From contig CAJMPZ010000015.1 in NCBI GenBank assembly GCA_905215445.1, positions 1 to 40,555 of the forward strand: a stretch of DNA of 40,555 bases, written 5' to 3'. Both the position numbers and the translations under genes were made by a program. This DNA is from an uncultured bacterium. Its GTDB lineage: Bacteria > Actinomycetota > Coriobacteriia > Coriobacteriales > Coriobacteriaceae. Below the pieces are notes generated by a model. That model searched no databases. It saw only the letters and a program-made list of their open reading frames with translations, and was not told the DNA's origin. Positions 7,645-16,920 of the stretch are shown here, piece by piece; the stretch's first letter is position 1, and each line of letters begins with the position of its first letter.

Positions 7645-10600
7645 ATGGATCTTTCGACTTTGATGCCGCAACAACTGCAAGTCGTCAAAACGCTCGACCG
7701 CCCGCTGTTTGTCTCGGCAGGTGCCGGCTCGGGCAAGACCTTTACCCTCACGCGCCGCATCGTCTATGCGCTCTCGCCCGAATCCGGTCCGTTTGTCGAG
7801 CATCTGGATCAGGTACTCGCCATTACCTTTACCAAAGATGCCGCGGCCGAGATTCGCGACCGCGTGCGTCGCGCGCTTATCGAAGAGGGTATGGACGAGG
7901 AGGCCCTGACCGTCGACGACGCTTGGATCTCGACCATTCACGGCATGTGTTCGCGCATCCTGCGCGCGCATGCGTTGGAGCTGGGCATCGATCCCGAGTT
8001 CGCGGTGCTTACCGATACCGATGAGCTTATGGATCAGGCTGTTGAGCATGTGCTGGCCCGAGCGACGGCACCCGATGCCGCCCCCGAGCTCGCCGCTTCG
8101 CTTAAAAGCCTCTACGCCTGGTATCCCATGGCGGGCGAGGGTGGGCCGTTTGGCGCCGGTACCACCATTAAAGGACTGGTGCGCGACCTGCTGGAGCTAT
8201 CGAGCCAGCTGCCGGGCGGCATGGACGATGTGTGCGTGGCGCGCGGCCAGGCTGACACCTCGGCGCTTGCCGACGCCTATCGCGCGGCGTTGGGTGCGAG
8301 CAAGGCCGCGACCGAAAAGGCACAGGTGGCACTCGACGCCATCGACGCGTTTGAGGCGAGTGGCAAAACCATGGAGGATGCGGCGCGACTCATGATGTCG
8401 TGCAGCATGCCTCGGGCGAGCAAGGCGTTTTCTAAGGAGCAGGTGGAGTTACTCAAGGCCGAGGCTGCCGATGCGTTTATCAATATCGTGCTGGCCTGCG
8501 GTGCCCCCGCGCTCGATGCGCTGGTGGGCCTGGCCCGTTCCGTGGAGGCTGAGTATCGCGCACTGAAGGCCGGCCAGTCCGCGCTCGATAACAACGACCT
8601 ACTGCGTATGGCGTACGAGGCGCTGCGCGACTACCCGGCTATTCGAGCAGCCTATGAGGGCCGCTTTAAGATGGTCATGATCGATGAGTTCCAGGATACC
8701 GACCAGATGCAGGTTGACCTGATCCGTTACCTGACCGGCGCGGGTGAGCGTGCGCTGTGTACCGTGGGCGATGCGCAGCAGTCGATTTATCGTTTCCGCG
8801 GCGCCGAGGTCGAGGTGTTCCGTCGCCAAGAGCGCAAGGTGGGCTCGACGGCGGCGTCCGAGACGGTCGACACGCTGGATGTCCCCGCCGGCGAGCTCGT
8901 CAAGCTCGTGCGCAACTTCCGCAGCCACGACGAGGTGCTGCGCTACGTGGCACGCGTCTTCGACGGCGATGACGGCGGCCTGATGCAGGGCTTTTTGGAC
9001 CTTGAGGCGAGTGACGGCCGCAAGGACACGCTGGTGGCAGACGCCTCGCGTCGCCAGGCGCTCTTTGTTGCCGGCGGCAGTACGCAGGAGCGCACACAGG
9101 CCAAGGCCCGCGCGATCGCGGAGCGGTTCCGCGCGCTTGCCGATGCCGGTCAGCCCCAGGGCGGCATGGTGCTGCTGCTGGGCCGCATGACCAATGCCGA
9201 TGTTTACGCACAGGCGTTTCGCGACCAGGGGCTCGACTGCGTCATCGCGGGCGGCTCGGTCTTTGCCCAGGCTGCCGAGGTCCAAACGGTGCGTGCCCTG
9301 GTGTGCGCGCTTGCTAACCCGGCCGATACGGCGCAGGGTCTTATGCCGCTGCTGGCCTCGCCGATGTTTGCGCTCGGCGCTCAGGAGTTCCTGGCGCTGG
9401 CGACCAAGCTGGACGACCAGACGGGGGAAACCTCGCGCCGCAACATCGACGTGGGCATCATGAGCGATTCCGATGTGCCGGGTTTGCAAGACTTGCCGCT
9501 CGTGACGCGCGCCCGCGAGGTGCTGCGGTATGCGCTCCGTCGCGTGGGCCGCGATTCGTTCGCCGCCATCGCGCGCGACGTGGTCAACGCCTCCGGCTGG
9601 TTTGTGCGTCTGGCACAGCGTGGTCCCGAGGGCAAGGCCATTGCCGCCAACGTGCTCAAGGCGCTCGACGCCGTGGCCGAGGCTGAGGCCGAGCTCGGCA
9701 ACTCGCCGCGCTCCATTGCGCTCGCCTTCGACCGCTTCTTGGCGGGCAAGGAGGCCCCGGGCGCGCTCAACGAGGAGGGCGACGGCGCGGTACGCATCAT
9801 GACGGTGCATGCCTCCAAGGGCCTGGAGTATCCGGTCGTGGCGGTTGCGGAGTGCTTTGGCGTGCGTAAGTCCTCGGGTGCGGCTCAGATGGGGCGTGTC
9901 GAGGGTGGAGCGCAGGTCGTGGCGCTGCCGGCACGCTTCGACGGCGTTAAACTCGCGGACGGCACGTTCGTAAAGGGCGATGACGTCAAAAAGCAGTTTG
10001 AGCATGCGTTTAAGGGTAAGGGCACGTCGCTATGGTTGCCGCCGGAGCTCATGGAGGATGTCTGCGCGACGGGTTCTCCCGCCGAGGCATTCGTTCGCCT
10101 GCGCAACGACGACCTGCAGCTTTCGCTCGAGGAGCGGGCTCGCTTGCTCTATGTCGCCATGACGCGAGCGCGCGAGCTGGTCATTCTGGCGATGGATGTC
10201 GGCGTGAGCCGCGGCAAGGTGACGGCGCCGACCTTCGATGTCGAGACGGATCTGACCTACGACGTGCTGCGCCGCATCCTGCCGACCGACAGCCTGGACA
10301 TACCGCAGCTCGATAGCGACCGTTTGGTGTTCGACAACTCCAAGCCGGGCGACTACGAGCTCATCTCGCTGGCGGACTTTACGTTTGGCGAGCAGGCGTT
10401 TGAGGTCAACGCTTCGCTGGATGTCGAGGGCAGGCTTGTCCGCGGCGATGCGGAGCCGGAGGGTGCCGGTGCGGATGCCCACGCCGCTGTTCCCGGTCCA
10501 GCCGACCCCGAGCCCGATGCGTTTGAGCTCGTGTATCCCCAGGCGGTGGGCGTGCGCATGGGCACCTGCCCGTATCCGGCGCGCGATTCGTACAGCTACT

Positions 10601-11268
10601 CGTCAATTGCCGCGGCGCTGCATGCCGAGTCCGAGGACCGAGCCGCCGAGGCGCATGTGCCCATGGACGAGGCTGGCGATGATGCGGAGTCGGATGGTTC
10701 CGAGATGACGGATGCAGGCGTGGCCGCCGTTGAGCCCGCCGGCAACCCCATGGCGCTGGGCTCGGCGTTCCATGCCGCCTGCCAGTGGCTGATCGAGATG
10801 GGTGCCGATGCGCTGCCCGCCGAGCGTGCCGACGCCCTGGCTCGCCTGTGGCGCCTGACGCCGGAACAGCGCGAACGCTTCGACGTTGCCCTGGATCGCT
10901 GGCTCAAGTCGGCGGTCCGTGCCGAGCTGCTTGCCTGGCCGTGCGTTCGCGCCGAGGTGCCGTTCTTTTCGCTGGGCTGCGAGGATGAGGACATCGCTCG
11001 CTACGCTGCATATGCCGAGGGCGCCATCGATGCTTTGGCAACGAACCCGGCGGATTCGTCACGCGCGCTGGTCATCGACTACAAGACGGGCGGCACACCG
11101 GACGAGACGCCGGAACAGCTGCAGGAGAAGCACGCCCTGCAGGCGCGCGTTTACGCTGATGTTCTGCACAAGGCGGGCTTTGAGGCCGTGACCGTCAAGT
11201 TCGTCCGCGTGGAGCAAGTCGACCCCGCCAACCCGTGCGAGCCTCAGGTGGTCACCTACAGCCTCTAG
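7645..11268 (+). CDS. addA: AddA-type UvrD-family helicase-nuclease
   Basis: A 1207-aa superfamily 1A helicase with a C-terminal PD-(D/E)XK nuclease, as in AddA (RecB-like). Walker A is SAGAGSGKT (Lys31), Walker B is DEFQDTD (347-353), with GDAQQSIYRFRGA and VNRTVHASKGLEYP-like motif V/VI segments (MTVHASKGLEYPVV, YVAMTRAREL). The nuclease has GSAFHAACQWL, an E..D pair before VIDYKTGG (D1145, K1147). It would load on DNA ends and unwind and cut them with the AddB-like partner. An acidic, Ala-rich linker (about 925-1040) separates helicase from nuclease. Its ribosome site AAGGAGGG lies inside the end of addB. A long hairpin follows the stop codon. UvrD-only helicases are excluded by the nuclease domain. 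Confidence 0.92.
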   Translation: MDLSTLMPQQLQVVKTLDRPLFVSAGAGSGKTFTLTRRIVYALSPESGPFVEHLDQVLAITFTKDAAAEIRDRVRRALIEEGMDEEALTVDDAWISTIHGMCSRILRAHALELGIDPEFAVLTDTDELMDQAVEHVLARATAPDAAPELAASLKSLYAWYPMAGEGGPFGAGTTIKGLVRDLLELSSQLPGGMDDVCVARGQADTSALADAYRAALGASKAATEKAQVALDAIDAFEASGKTMEDAARLMMSCSMPRASKAFSKEQVELLKAEAADAFINIVLACGAPALDALVGLARSVEAEYRALKAGQSALDNNDLLRMAYEALRDYPAIRAAYEGRFKMVMIDEFQDTDQMQVDLIRYLTGAGERALCTVGDAQQSIYRFRGAEVEVFRRQERKVGSTAASETVDTLDVPAGELVKLVRNFRSHDEVLRYVARVFDGDDGGLMQGFLDLEASDGRKDTLVADASRRQALFVAGGSTQERTQAKARAIAERFRALADAGQPQGGMVLLLGRMTNADVYAQAFRDQGLDCVIAGGSVFAQAAEVQTVRALVCALANPADTAQGLMPLLASPMFALGAQEFLALATKLDDQTGETSRRNIDVGIMSDSDVPGLQDLPLVTRAREVLRYALRRVGRDSFAAIARDVVNASGWFVRLAQRGPEGKAIAANVLKALDAVAEAEAELGNSPRSIALAFDRFLAGKEAPGALNEEGDGAVRIMTVHASKGLEYPVVAVAECFGVRKSSGAAQMGRVEGGAQVVALPARFDGVKLADGTFVKGDDVKKQFEHAFKGKGTSLWLPPELMEDVCATGSPAEAFVRLRNDDLQLSLEERARLLYVAMTRARELVILAMDVGVSRGKVTAPTFDVETDLTYDVLRRILPTDSLDIPQLDSDRLVFDNSKPGDYELISLADFTFGEQAFEVNASLDVEGRLVRGDAEPEGAGADAHAAVPGPADPEPDAFELVYPQAVGVRMGTCPYPARDSYSYSSIAAALHAESEDRAAEAHVPMDEAGDDAESDGSEMTDAGVAAVEPAGNPMALGSAFHAACQWLIEMGADALPAERADALARLWRLTPEQRERFDVALDRWLKSAVRAELLAWPCVRAEVPFFSLGCEDEDIARYAAYAEGAIDALATNPADSSRALVIDYKTGGTPDETPEQLQEKHALQARVYADVLHKAGFEAVTVKFVRVEQVDPANPCEPQVVTYSL

Positions 11269-11279
11269 CCCTCAATAAC

Positions 11280-11342
11280 TTGCGGTGGAATACGGACTGT
11301 TTTGGCCAAAAAAGCCGCCAAACAGTCCGCATTTCACCGCAA
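11280..11342. repeat. 63-base inverted repeat after addA
   Basis: TTGCGGTGGAATACGGACTG... pairs with its partner arm ...CAGTCCGCATTTCACCGCAA with two non-Watson-Crick positions in 23 (G-T and A-C), around a loop containing CAAAAAAG. It begins 12 bases after the addA stop, and may act as a transcript 3' end even though no T-run follows. The two imperfect positions indicate some age. It resembles a dispersed palindromic element in type, but is different in sequence from the one at 4321. Confidence 0.65.
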
Positions 11343-11403
11343 CGCATGGGAGAGCCTGGGGCGGTACAATGGCTCGAACGGTTCAAACGAATAAGGAGCC
11401 ATC

Positions 11404-11562
11404 ATGCAGCTCGCCAAAACGCTTAAGGTGACGCCGGAGGAGCTTTTTGACGCTCTGGCGGGGTCCATCATGCAGGATATCGAGAACGCCACGGGCAAGC
11501 GTCCCAGCCGCAACAAGCTCAACGGCTATAAGTACGAGAAGCGCCCATACCGCAAAAGGTAA
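11404..11562 (+). pseudogene. Truncated DUF3284-like gene (N-terminal 52 codons)
   Basis: The frame starts after a good ribosome site (AAGGAG, 7 bases) and gives 52 residues: MQLAKTLKVTPEELFDALAG, then QDIENATGKRPSRNKLNGYK and YEKRPYRKR. This matches the first third of DUF3284 proteins, which begin with a KTLNV-type strand and carry ATGK....L.GF.Y.K and are about 120-140 aa long. The next family strand, GK(I/V)T, appears in another frame right after the stop (GKVTLHRKP then stop), so a one-base shift followed by decay is likely. A TACAAT -10 lies at 11365-11370. The remaining sequence up to the MFS gene has no recognisable DUF3284 remainder. It could instead be a real small protein; the family match is from memory. 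Confidence 0.5.
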
Positions 11563-11648
11563 GGTGACTCTTCATCGGAAACCGTGAACGCTTCGGGTTT
11601 CGAGTCAGTAGCGAACAGCCCGACAAAAAATGTTGTTGGAAGTGCCAA

Positions 11649-12848
11649 ATGAATAAGAATGCCGCTACGCAGCTGCACATCTATTCCGCCTTTTTCGTTC
11701 TCGCGGGATTTGTTTTAAATCGGGGAGTGTTTCTACTTTTCCTTGCGGAGAAAGGAATGTCTGTCACGGAAATCGCGCTTTATCAAGCCCTGTTTAACAT
11801 TGCAACGGTCGTCCTCGAGCTGCCAACAGGGCTGATAGGCGATTTCTTTGGAAAGAAGTTTTCGATTCAAGTGGGCGTGCTGCTGCTTTTCTTCCATACG
11901 GCTGGCATGCTGTTACTCTCAGGCCCCTTTCTCGTCGCGCTTTCCCTTGTTGAGGCACTCGCCTACTCCCTTCAATCGGGATCCGAACAAGCACTTTTAT
12001 ATGAAATTGCCCGAAATGCCGGTCAAGGAGAGCGCTTCCTCACCATCAACGCTCGGCTGCTTGCCGCGCAATCAATCGCGACGGGAGTGGCAATCGTACT
12101 TGGATCATTCATTGCCCAAGTATCTTGGAGTGTCCTCTACGTATGCGTTTCCGTTTTCTATCTCCTGCAGCTTTTCCTTCTGTATCCCATTGAGAGGATG
12201 GAAACGACCCATTCCAAAAACTCTGGGGAGGAAAGGTTTGACGTAGCCAAGATCTTCAGACGCGAAACCTGGTGCATTGGAGAATCCGCTTTTGCGGTAT
12301 TGCTTCTTCTAATCGGCACAAGCATGCTCGATGGATTCTATGGGAGTTATTACAACTTGAATCAGTTGGTATTCGACGCATTTGATGCTCCCGTCTCCAT
12401 AATAGGAATCTTTTTCGGTGCATCCTATGCAGTAAATGCGACGGCCTACATTGCAGCAGATTTCTTCTCATCGCGTTTCGGGAAAAGAAATACCATGCTC
12501 GGCTCGATGTTAATCGAGGCCGGTCTTTTCATGATTCTTCCGTGGTTCGCTTCAAATCCGCTGTGTTTGTTTGGCCTTAGCATGGTGCTTTGTTTTCTCC
12601 CGGAAGTGGTGTACATCACTTCGGAAAACTTAATCCAAGACGCGATAGCGGACGATCTCCGCGCGACGATCCTTTCCGTCGCGTCTCTGGTAAGGGCTCT
12701 CTTTTCTGCAGTGTTTTTCTCCATATTTGGACATGTGTTGGGGTTATATCCCATTCAGATAGCGCTCGGTATTATTGGTGCAATCGCGATAGCAATTACC
12801 GCCGTTGTTTCATTAAAAATGGTTGGAATACAGGTCTCCAAGAATTGA
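11649..12848 (+). CDS. MFS transporter, probably horizontally acquired
   Basis: A 399-aa membrane protein with about twelve hydrophobic segments and the major-facilitator loop motif (GLIGDFFGKKFSI at about 60-72, a variant of GxxxDRxGRR). Such proteins export drugs or small molecules; the substrate cannot be told. Base composition is clearly lower in G+C than the flanking genes, and it uses codons such as ATA, TTA, AGA and AAA that addA and dnaE avoid. It stands alone between addA and dnaE, two genes of the DNA-repair/replication stretch, and directly follows a decayed gene. A moderate ribosome site (GGAAG) lies 7 bases before the ATG. Foreign origin is inference from composition; no transposase or integrase is adjacent. 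Confidence 0.85.
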   Translation: MNKNAATQLHIYSAFFVLAGFVLNRGVFLLFLAEKGMSVTEIALYQALFNIATVVLELPTGLIGDFFGKKFSIQVGVLLLFFHTAGMLLLSGPFLVALSLVEALAYSLQSGSEQALLYEIARNAGQGERFLTINARLLAAQSIATGVAIVLGSFIAQVSWSVLYVCVSVFYLLQLFLLYPIERMETTHSKNSGEERFDVAKIFRRETWCIGESAFAVLLLLIGTSMLDGFYGSYYNLNQLVFDAFDAPVSIIGIFFGASYAVNATAYIAADFFSSRFGKRNTMLGSMLIEAGLFMILPWFASNPLCLFGLSMVLCFLPEVVYITSENLIQDAIADDLRATILSVASLVRALFSAVFFSIFGHVLGLYPIQIALGIIGAIAIAITAVVSLKMVGIQVSKN

Positions 12849-13088
12849 TATATCGATTGACGAGCTATCCGAAGCGTCGAGCCTTCTTGATGGACATGAC
12901 TATTCGTCACAAATCATTCCGCGCATCGCCGGGGTTCCAGTAATACTCGATATATCTGGATGCCCTCATTCCCCTTTTTGAAGGTCCCAAATTGACTACC
13001 CGTGTTGGTTTGGCTAGGTTCGGGTGCTATCCGCGCCGTGCGGTAAAATCGTTCAGTCAGAACACGAACCCGCATCGGAGCTCATCAC
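12849..13088. other. Intergenic region before dnaE, 240 bases
   Basis: The first 110 bases share the AT-richer composition of the MFS gene and are bounded by the inverted pair GATATATCGA (from 12847) and TCGATATATC (before 12958). A 45-codon frame without a start crosses it; I cannot name it. Closer to dnaE the composition returns to normal, and TAAAAT (13044-13049) is a possible -10. Confidence 0.35.
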
Positions 13089-16000
13089 ATGGCATTCGTC
13101 CATCTGCACAATCACACTGTTTTCTCCATGCTCGACGGCGCAACCCGTATCCAGGATATGGTCAATCGTGCCGTTGAGCTTGGCATGCCCGCCGTGGCCA
13201 TTACCGACCACGGCTACATGTATGGCGTGCCCGACCTAGCGCTGGCCTGCGACGCCGTCAACCACAACACGCCCGAGTACAAAACGTGGAGCCACGACAA
13301 GGCCTTCTTGGAAAAGGACCGCCGCGACGAGCTGGTGGAGCCCGATCCCGAGGCAAACCCGCGCGAGCATGCCCAGTATGTGAAGGACATGGCCATGTGG
13401 GACGAGAAGGGCAACATCGACGAGCTCAAGCCGCCCCTGGTCATCAAGCCCATCTTTGGCTGCGAGGTCTACTTTACGCCGGACGAGACCCTTGCTCGCG
13501 ACCACAAGCCCGAGCTCTACCATATGATCCTCCTGGCTAAGGACCAGGAGGGCTACGTCAACCTGATGCAGACGGTTTCCGAGGCCGCCGTGCAGGGCTT
13601 TTACTACAAGCCGCGTGTGACGCTCGACAACCTGCGCCGCCACGCCAAGGGCATGATCTGCACCAGTGCCTGCATCGCGGGCATCATTCCCAAATACATC
13701 GACCGCGGTGACATGGAGGGCGCCATCAAGTGGGCCGAGACCTTCCGCGACACTTTCGACCCCGGCGACTTCTATATCGAGATCCAGGAACACGGCATTA
13801 CCACCGATAACGGTCTGACCGATGAGCAGATGGACCGCACGCTCATCGACATCGCCAAACAGGTGGGTGTCAAGGTCATCGCCACCAACGACTTCCACTA
13901 CCTGCGCCGCGAGGACGCGCCCGTGCAGGACGTCATCATGTGCATTGGCATGAACGCCAAGGTCGACGACCCCAACCGCATGCGCATGACCGGCTCGGAG
14001 TTCTATATGAAGACCGAGGAGGAGATGCGGGCGATGTTCCCGTATTGCCCCGAGGCCTGTGACAACACGCTCGAGATCGCCGACAAGTGCTACGTTGAGC
14101 TGGACTGGGACTCCATCATCCTGCCGCGCTTCCCGCTGCTCGATCCCGGCGAGACGCACGAGAGCCAGTTCCGCCGCGAGTGCGAGAAGGGCCTGCGTCA
14201 GCACTACGGCGACGACTGGGCCACGCGCGAGATCGGTGGCGTCAACATCAAAGAGCGCTTTGAGTACGAATACAAGGTCATCTGCGACAAGGGCTTTGCC
14301 GCCTACTTTTTGATCGTTGCCGAGTACGTGCAATGGGCCAAGGACAACGGCATCGGCGTCGGCCCCGGCCGTGGCTCGGCCGCCGGCGCTATCGTCGCCT
14401 ACGCCATGAACATCACCGCGTTCGACCCGCTCGAGAACGGCCTGATGTTCGAGAGGTTCCTGTCCCCGCAGCGTACCGAGATGCCCGATATCGATATGGA
14501 CTTCGACGATGAGCGGCGCCTCGAGGTCGTGGAGCACGTTCGCCAGCTCTACGGCCCCGAGAAGGTCACCCACGTCATCACCTACTCGACCATCAAGGCC
14601 AAGCAGGCCATCAACGACGCCGCGCGCGTCCTGGACTACCCGGTCTATATGGGTCAGCGCCTGTCCAAGATGGTCTCGAGCGACCCCAAGGTCAAGCTCA
14701 AGCAGGTGCTCGAAAAGCAACCCGGCAAAGAGGATCTGTTTAACCCCGATTTTGCCGAGGCATATAAAAAGGACGACGACGCCCGCCGTATCATCGACAC
14801 GGCGCTCTCGATCGAGGGCCTTACCCGTGGCGAGGGCGTGCATGCGTGCGCCGTTCTGATCTGCCGCGACCCCGTCAACGAGCACGTGCCCACCAAGCTC
14901 GACACCAAGGGCGGCGTCGAGATTACCCAGTACGAGGGTCATACCGTCGCCGACATGGGCCTGCTCAAGATGGACTTCTTGGGCCTGCGCACGCTGACGG
15001 TTATCTCCAAGGCCAAGGCAAACATCAAAAAGAACTTCGGCATCGACATCAAAGAGGAAGAGATCCCCTTTGACGACCCCGAGATCTTTAAGCTCATGGG
15101 CTCCGGTCACACCGCCGGCGTCTTCCAGGTCGAGTCCGCCGGCATGACGGCCACGATCAAAAACATGAAGCCCACCGAGTACAAGCACGTCGTAGCATTG
15201 ATCGCCCTGTACCGCCCGGGCCCGTTGGGCGCCGGCATGGTGTCGTCCTACATCAACCGTATGAACGGCAAAGAGCCGGCGGTCTCCTACGACGACCGCC
15301 TGGACGACATCCTGGGCGAAACCTACGGCACCATGGTCTATCAGGAGCAGGTTATGCTCATCTCCGTCGAGATGTGCGGCTTCTCCAAGGGCGAATCGGA
15401 CTCGCGTATCCGTAAGCCCGTGGCTAAGAAGAAGATCAAGCTGCTCACGTCGACGGTGCTCCACTGGGAGGATGGCTCGGACGAGACCACCTACGACCAC
15501 TGGATGAACGGCGCTATCAAGAACAACTACACGCGCGAGGTCGCCCAGAAGATTTGGGACGATGTTCTCGAGTTCGCGTCCTACGCCTTCAACAAGTCGC
15601 ACTCCGCCGGCTACGCCATCCTGGTTATGCAGACGGCGTGGCTCAAGGCGCACTATCCGCACGAGTACATGGCGGCCGTTCTGACGTCCTACACGGGCAA
15701 GACCGACAAGATCGTGCACTACGTCTCGGCATGCCGTCACGACGGCATCCCCGTGCTTTCGCCAGATGTCAACGAGTCCGGTACCGAGTTCACGGCTACC
15801 AAGGAGGGCGTGCGCTTTGGTCTGGCCGGCATCCGCGGCGTGGGCACCGGCGTGGCGCAGGCGATTATCGCCGAGCGCGAGGCGGGCGGCCCGTTTAAGA
15901 CACTGCACGACTTTGTCGAGCGCGTGGACTCCAGCCAGGCAAACCGCCGCGTGATCGAATCGCTGATCAAGGCAGGCGCCTTCGACTCCACGGGGTATCC

Positions 16001-16892
16001 GCGTCGCCAGATGATGCACTTTGTGGATAAGAACAACCCCGAGAACATCATCGATGCCGCGGTAAAGCGCCAGAAAGATCGCGCGAGCGGCCAGACGTCG
16101 TTCTTCGATATGTTTGGCGACGTTGAGGGCTCGGGCTTTGAGGTGAGCGTGCCCGATCCGGATGGCCAGGAGTGGGACCGCCACCTTAAGCTGAGCCAGG
16201 AGAAGGAGGTTCTGGGCATCTATGTCTCGGACCACCCGCTGCGCCCGTTTGAGTATGCACTTAGCAAAGCGCGCGACTTCTCGTTCTCGCAGATCGACAC
16301 CGGCTACGAGGTGCAAAACCCCACGGGCGGTACCATCAACCAGGAGATTCCCGAGGGCAAGGCGCTGTGGTGGGCCGGTATGGTCTCGAGCGTGTCCAAG
16401 CGCGTGACCAAAAACGGCGATCCCATGGGTATCGTGCAGCTCGAGGACATGGAAGGCGAGGCCACGGTCGTGGTGTTCCCCAAGACCTACAAGGAGGCCG
16501 AGGGGTACCTGTACGGCGAGGTCGATCCCGAGACCGGTGCACAGCTGTCCGATGCGTTTGTGCGCATTAAGGGCAAGCTCGAGCGCTCGGACCGCGGCGA
16601 CCAGATCATCGCGCAGGAGATTGTGCCGCTGGAGCTTAGCGAGGAGAAAAACAAGCCCAAGGTCTTTGAGGTCATGGTGCCCAACAGCCGCTTTAGCCAG
16701 GGCAACATGGCGCGCCTGGCCACGGTGCTCACCACCAACCCGGGCGGCGACCGCGTGGAGATCTTTATCGAGCAGGCAGACGGGCGCGTACTGCGTGCCG
16801 AAGTGCCGGCCAAGGTCAACGCGCGCTCGATTCCGCTGCTGGCCGAGGCCAAGGCCATCGTGGGTAACCAGGGTCGCGTGACGGTGATCTAA
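13089..16892 (+). CDS. dnaE: DNA polymerase III alpha subunit (DnaE)
   Basis: Replicative polymerase of the C family. The N-terminal PHP domain starts FVHLHNHTVFSMLDG, and the catalytic aspartates lie in PDIDMDFDDERR (from residue 466); GPGRGSAAGA precedes them. The tau/beta-binding and helix-hairpin-helix regions follow (GIRGVGTGVAQAI at about 915), then an OB-fold near 1090 (WAGMVSSVSKRVTKNGDPMG). At 1267 aa it is somewhat longer than E. coli DnaE, with an insert after residue 20 of the PHP domain rich in charged residues. It is DnaE rather than PolC because no exonuclease domain interrupts PHP. The ribosome site is weak (GGAG 9 bases upstream). A SNF2-type gene follows by 28 bases and is probably cotranscribed. 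Confidence 0.96.
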   Translation: MAFVHLHNHTVFSMLDGATRIQDMVNRAVELGMPAVAITDHGYMYGVPDLALACDAVNHNTPEYKTWSHDKAFLEKDRRDELVEPDPEANPREHAQYVKDMAMWDEKGNIDELKPPLVIKPIFGCEVYFTPDETLARDHKPELYHMILLAKDQEGYVNLMQTVSEAAVQGFYYKPRVTLDNLRRHAKGMICTSACIAGIIPKYIDRGDMEGAIKWAETFRDTFDPGDFYIEIQEHGITTDNGLTDEQMDRTLIDIAKQVGVKVIATNDFHYLRREDAPVQDVIMCIGMNAKVDDPNRMRMTGSEFYMKTEEEMRAMFPYCPEACDNTLEIADKCYVELDWDSIILPRFPLLDPGETHESQFRRECEKGLRQHYGDDWATREIGGVNIKERFEYEYKVICDKGFAAYFLIVAEYVQWAKDNGIGVGPGRGSAAGAIVAYAMNITAFDPLENGLMFERFLSPQRTEMPDIDMDFDDERRLEVVEHVRQLYGPEKVTHVITYSTIKAKQAINDAARVLDYPVYMGQRLSKMVSSDPKVKLKQVLEKQPGKEDLFNPDFAEAYKKDDDARRIIDTALSIEGLTRGEGVHACAVLICRDPVNEHVPTKLDTKGGVEITQYEGHTVADMGLLKMDFLGLRTLTVISKAKANIKKNFGIDIKEEEIPFDDPEIFKLMGSGHTAGVFQVESAGMTATIKNMKPTEYKHVVALIALYRPGPLGAGMVSSYINRMNGKEPAVSYDDRLDDILGETYGTMVYQEQVMLISVEMCGFSKGESDSRIRKPVAKKKIKLLTSTVLHWEDGSDETTYDHWMNGAIKNNYTREVAQKIWDDVLEFASYAFNKSHSAGYAILVMQTAWLKAHYPHEYMAAVLTSYTGKTDKIVHYVSACRHDGIPVLSPDVNESGTEFTATKEGVRFGLAGIRGVGTGVAQAIIAEREAGGPFKTLHDFVERVDSSQANRRVIESLIKAGAFDSTGYPRRQMMHFVDKNNPENIIDAAVKRQKDRASGQTSFFDMFGDVEGSGFEVSVPDPDGQEWDRHLKLSQEKEVLGIYVSDHPLRPFEYALSKARDFSFSQIDTGYEVQNPTGGTINQEIPEGKALWWAGMVSSVSKRVTKNGDPMGIVQLEDMEGEATVVVFPKTYKEAEGYLYGEVDPETGAQLSDAFVRIKGKLERSDRGDQIIAQEIVPLELSEEKNKPKVFEVMVPNSRFSQGNMARLATVLTTNPGGDRVEIFIEQADGRVLRAEVPAKVNARSIPLLAEAKAIVGNQGRVTVI

Positions 16893-16920
16893 GCTACCCC
16901 GGGTGAGATTGGAGGAAGTG

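Noticed and set aside
16903..16920. Upstream GTG start for the SNF2-family gene
   Set aside because: It would place the strong GGAGG site inside the gene; ATG at 16921 has ideal spacing.
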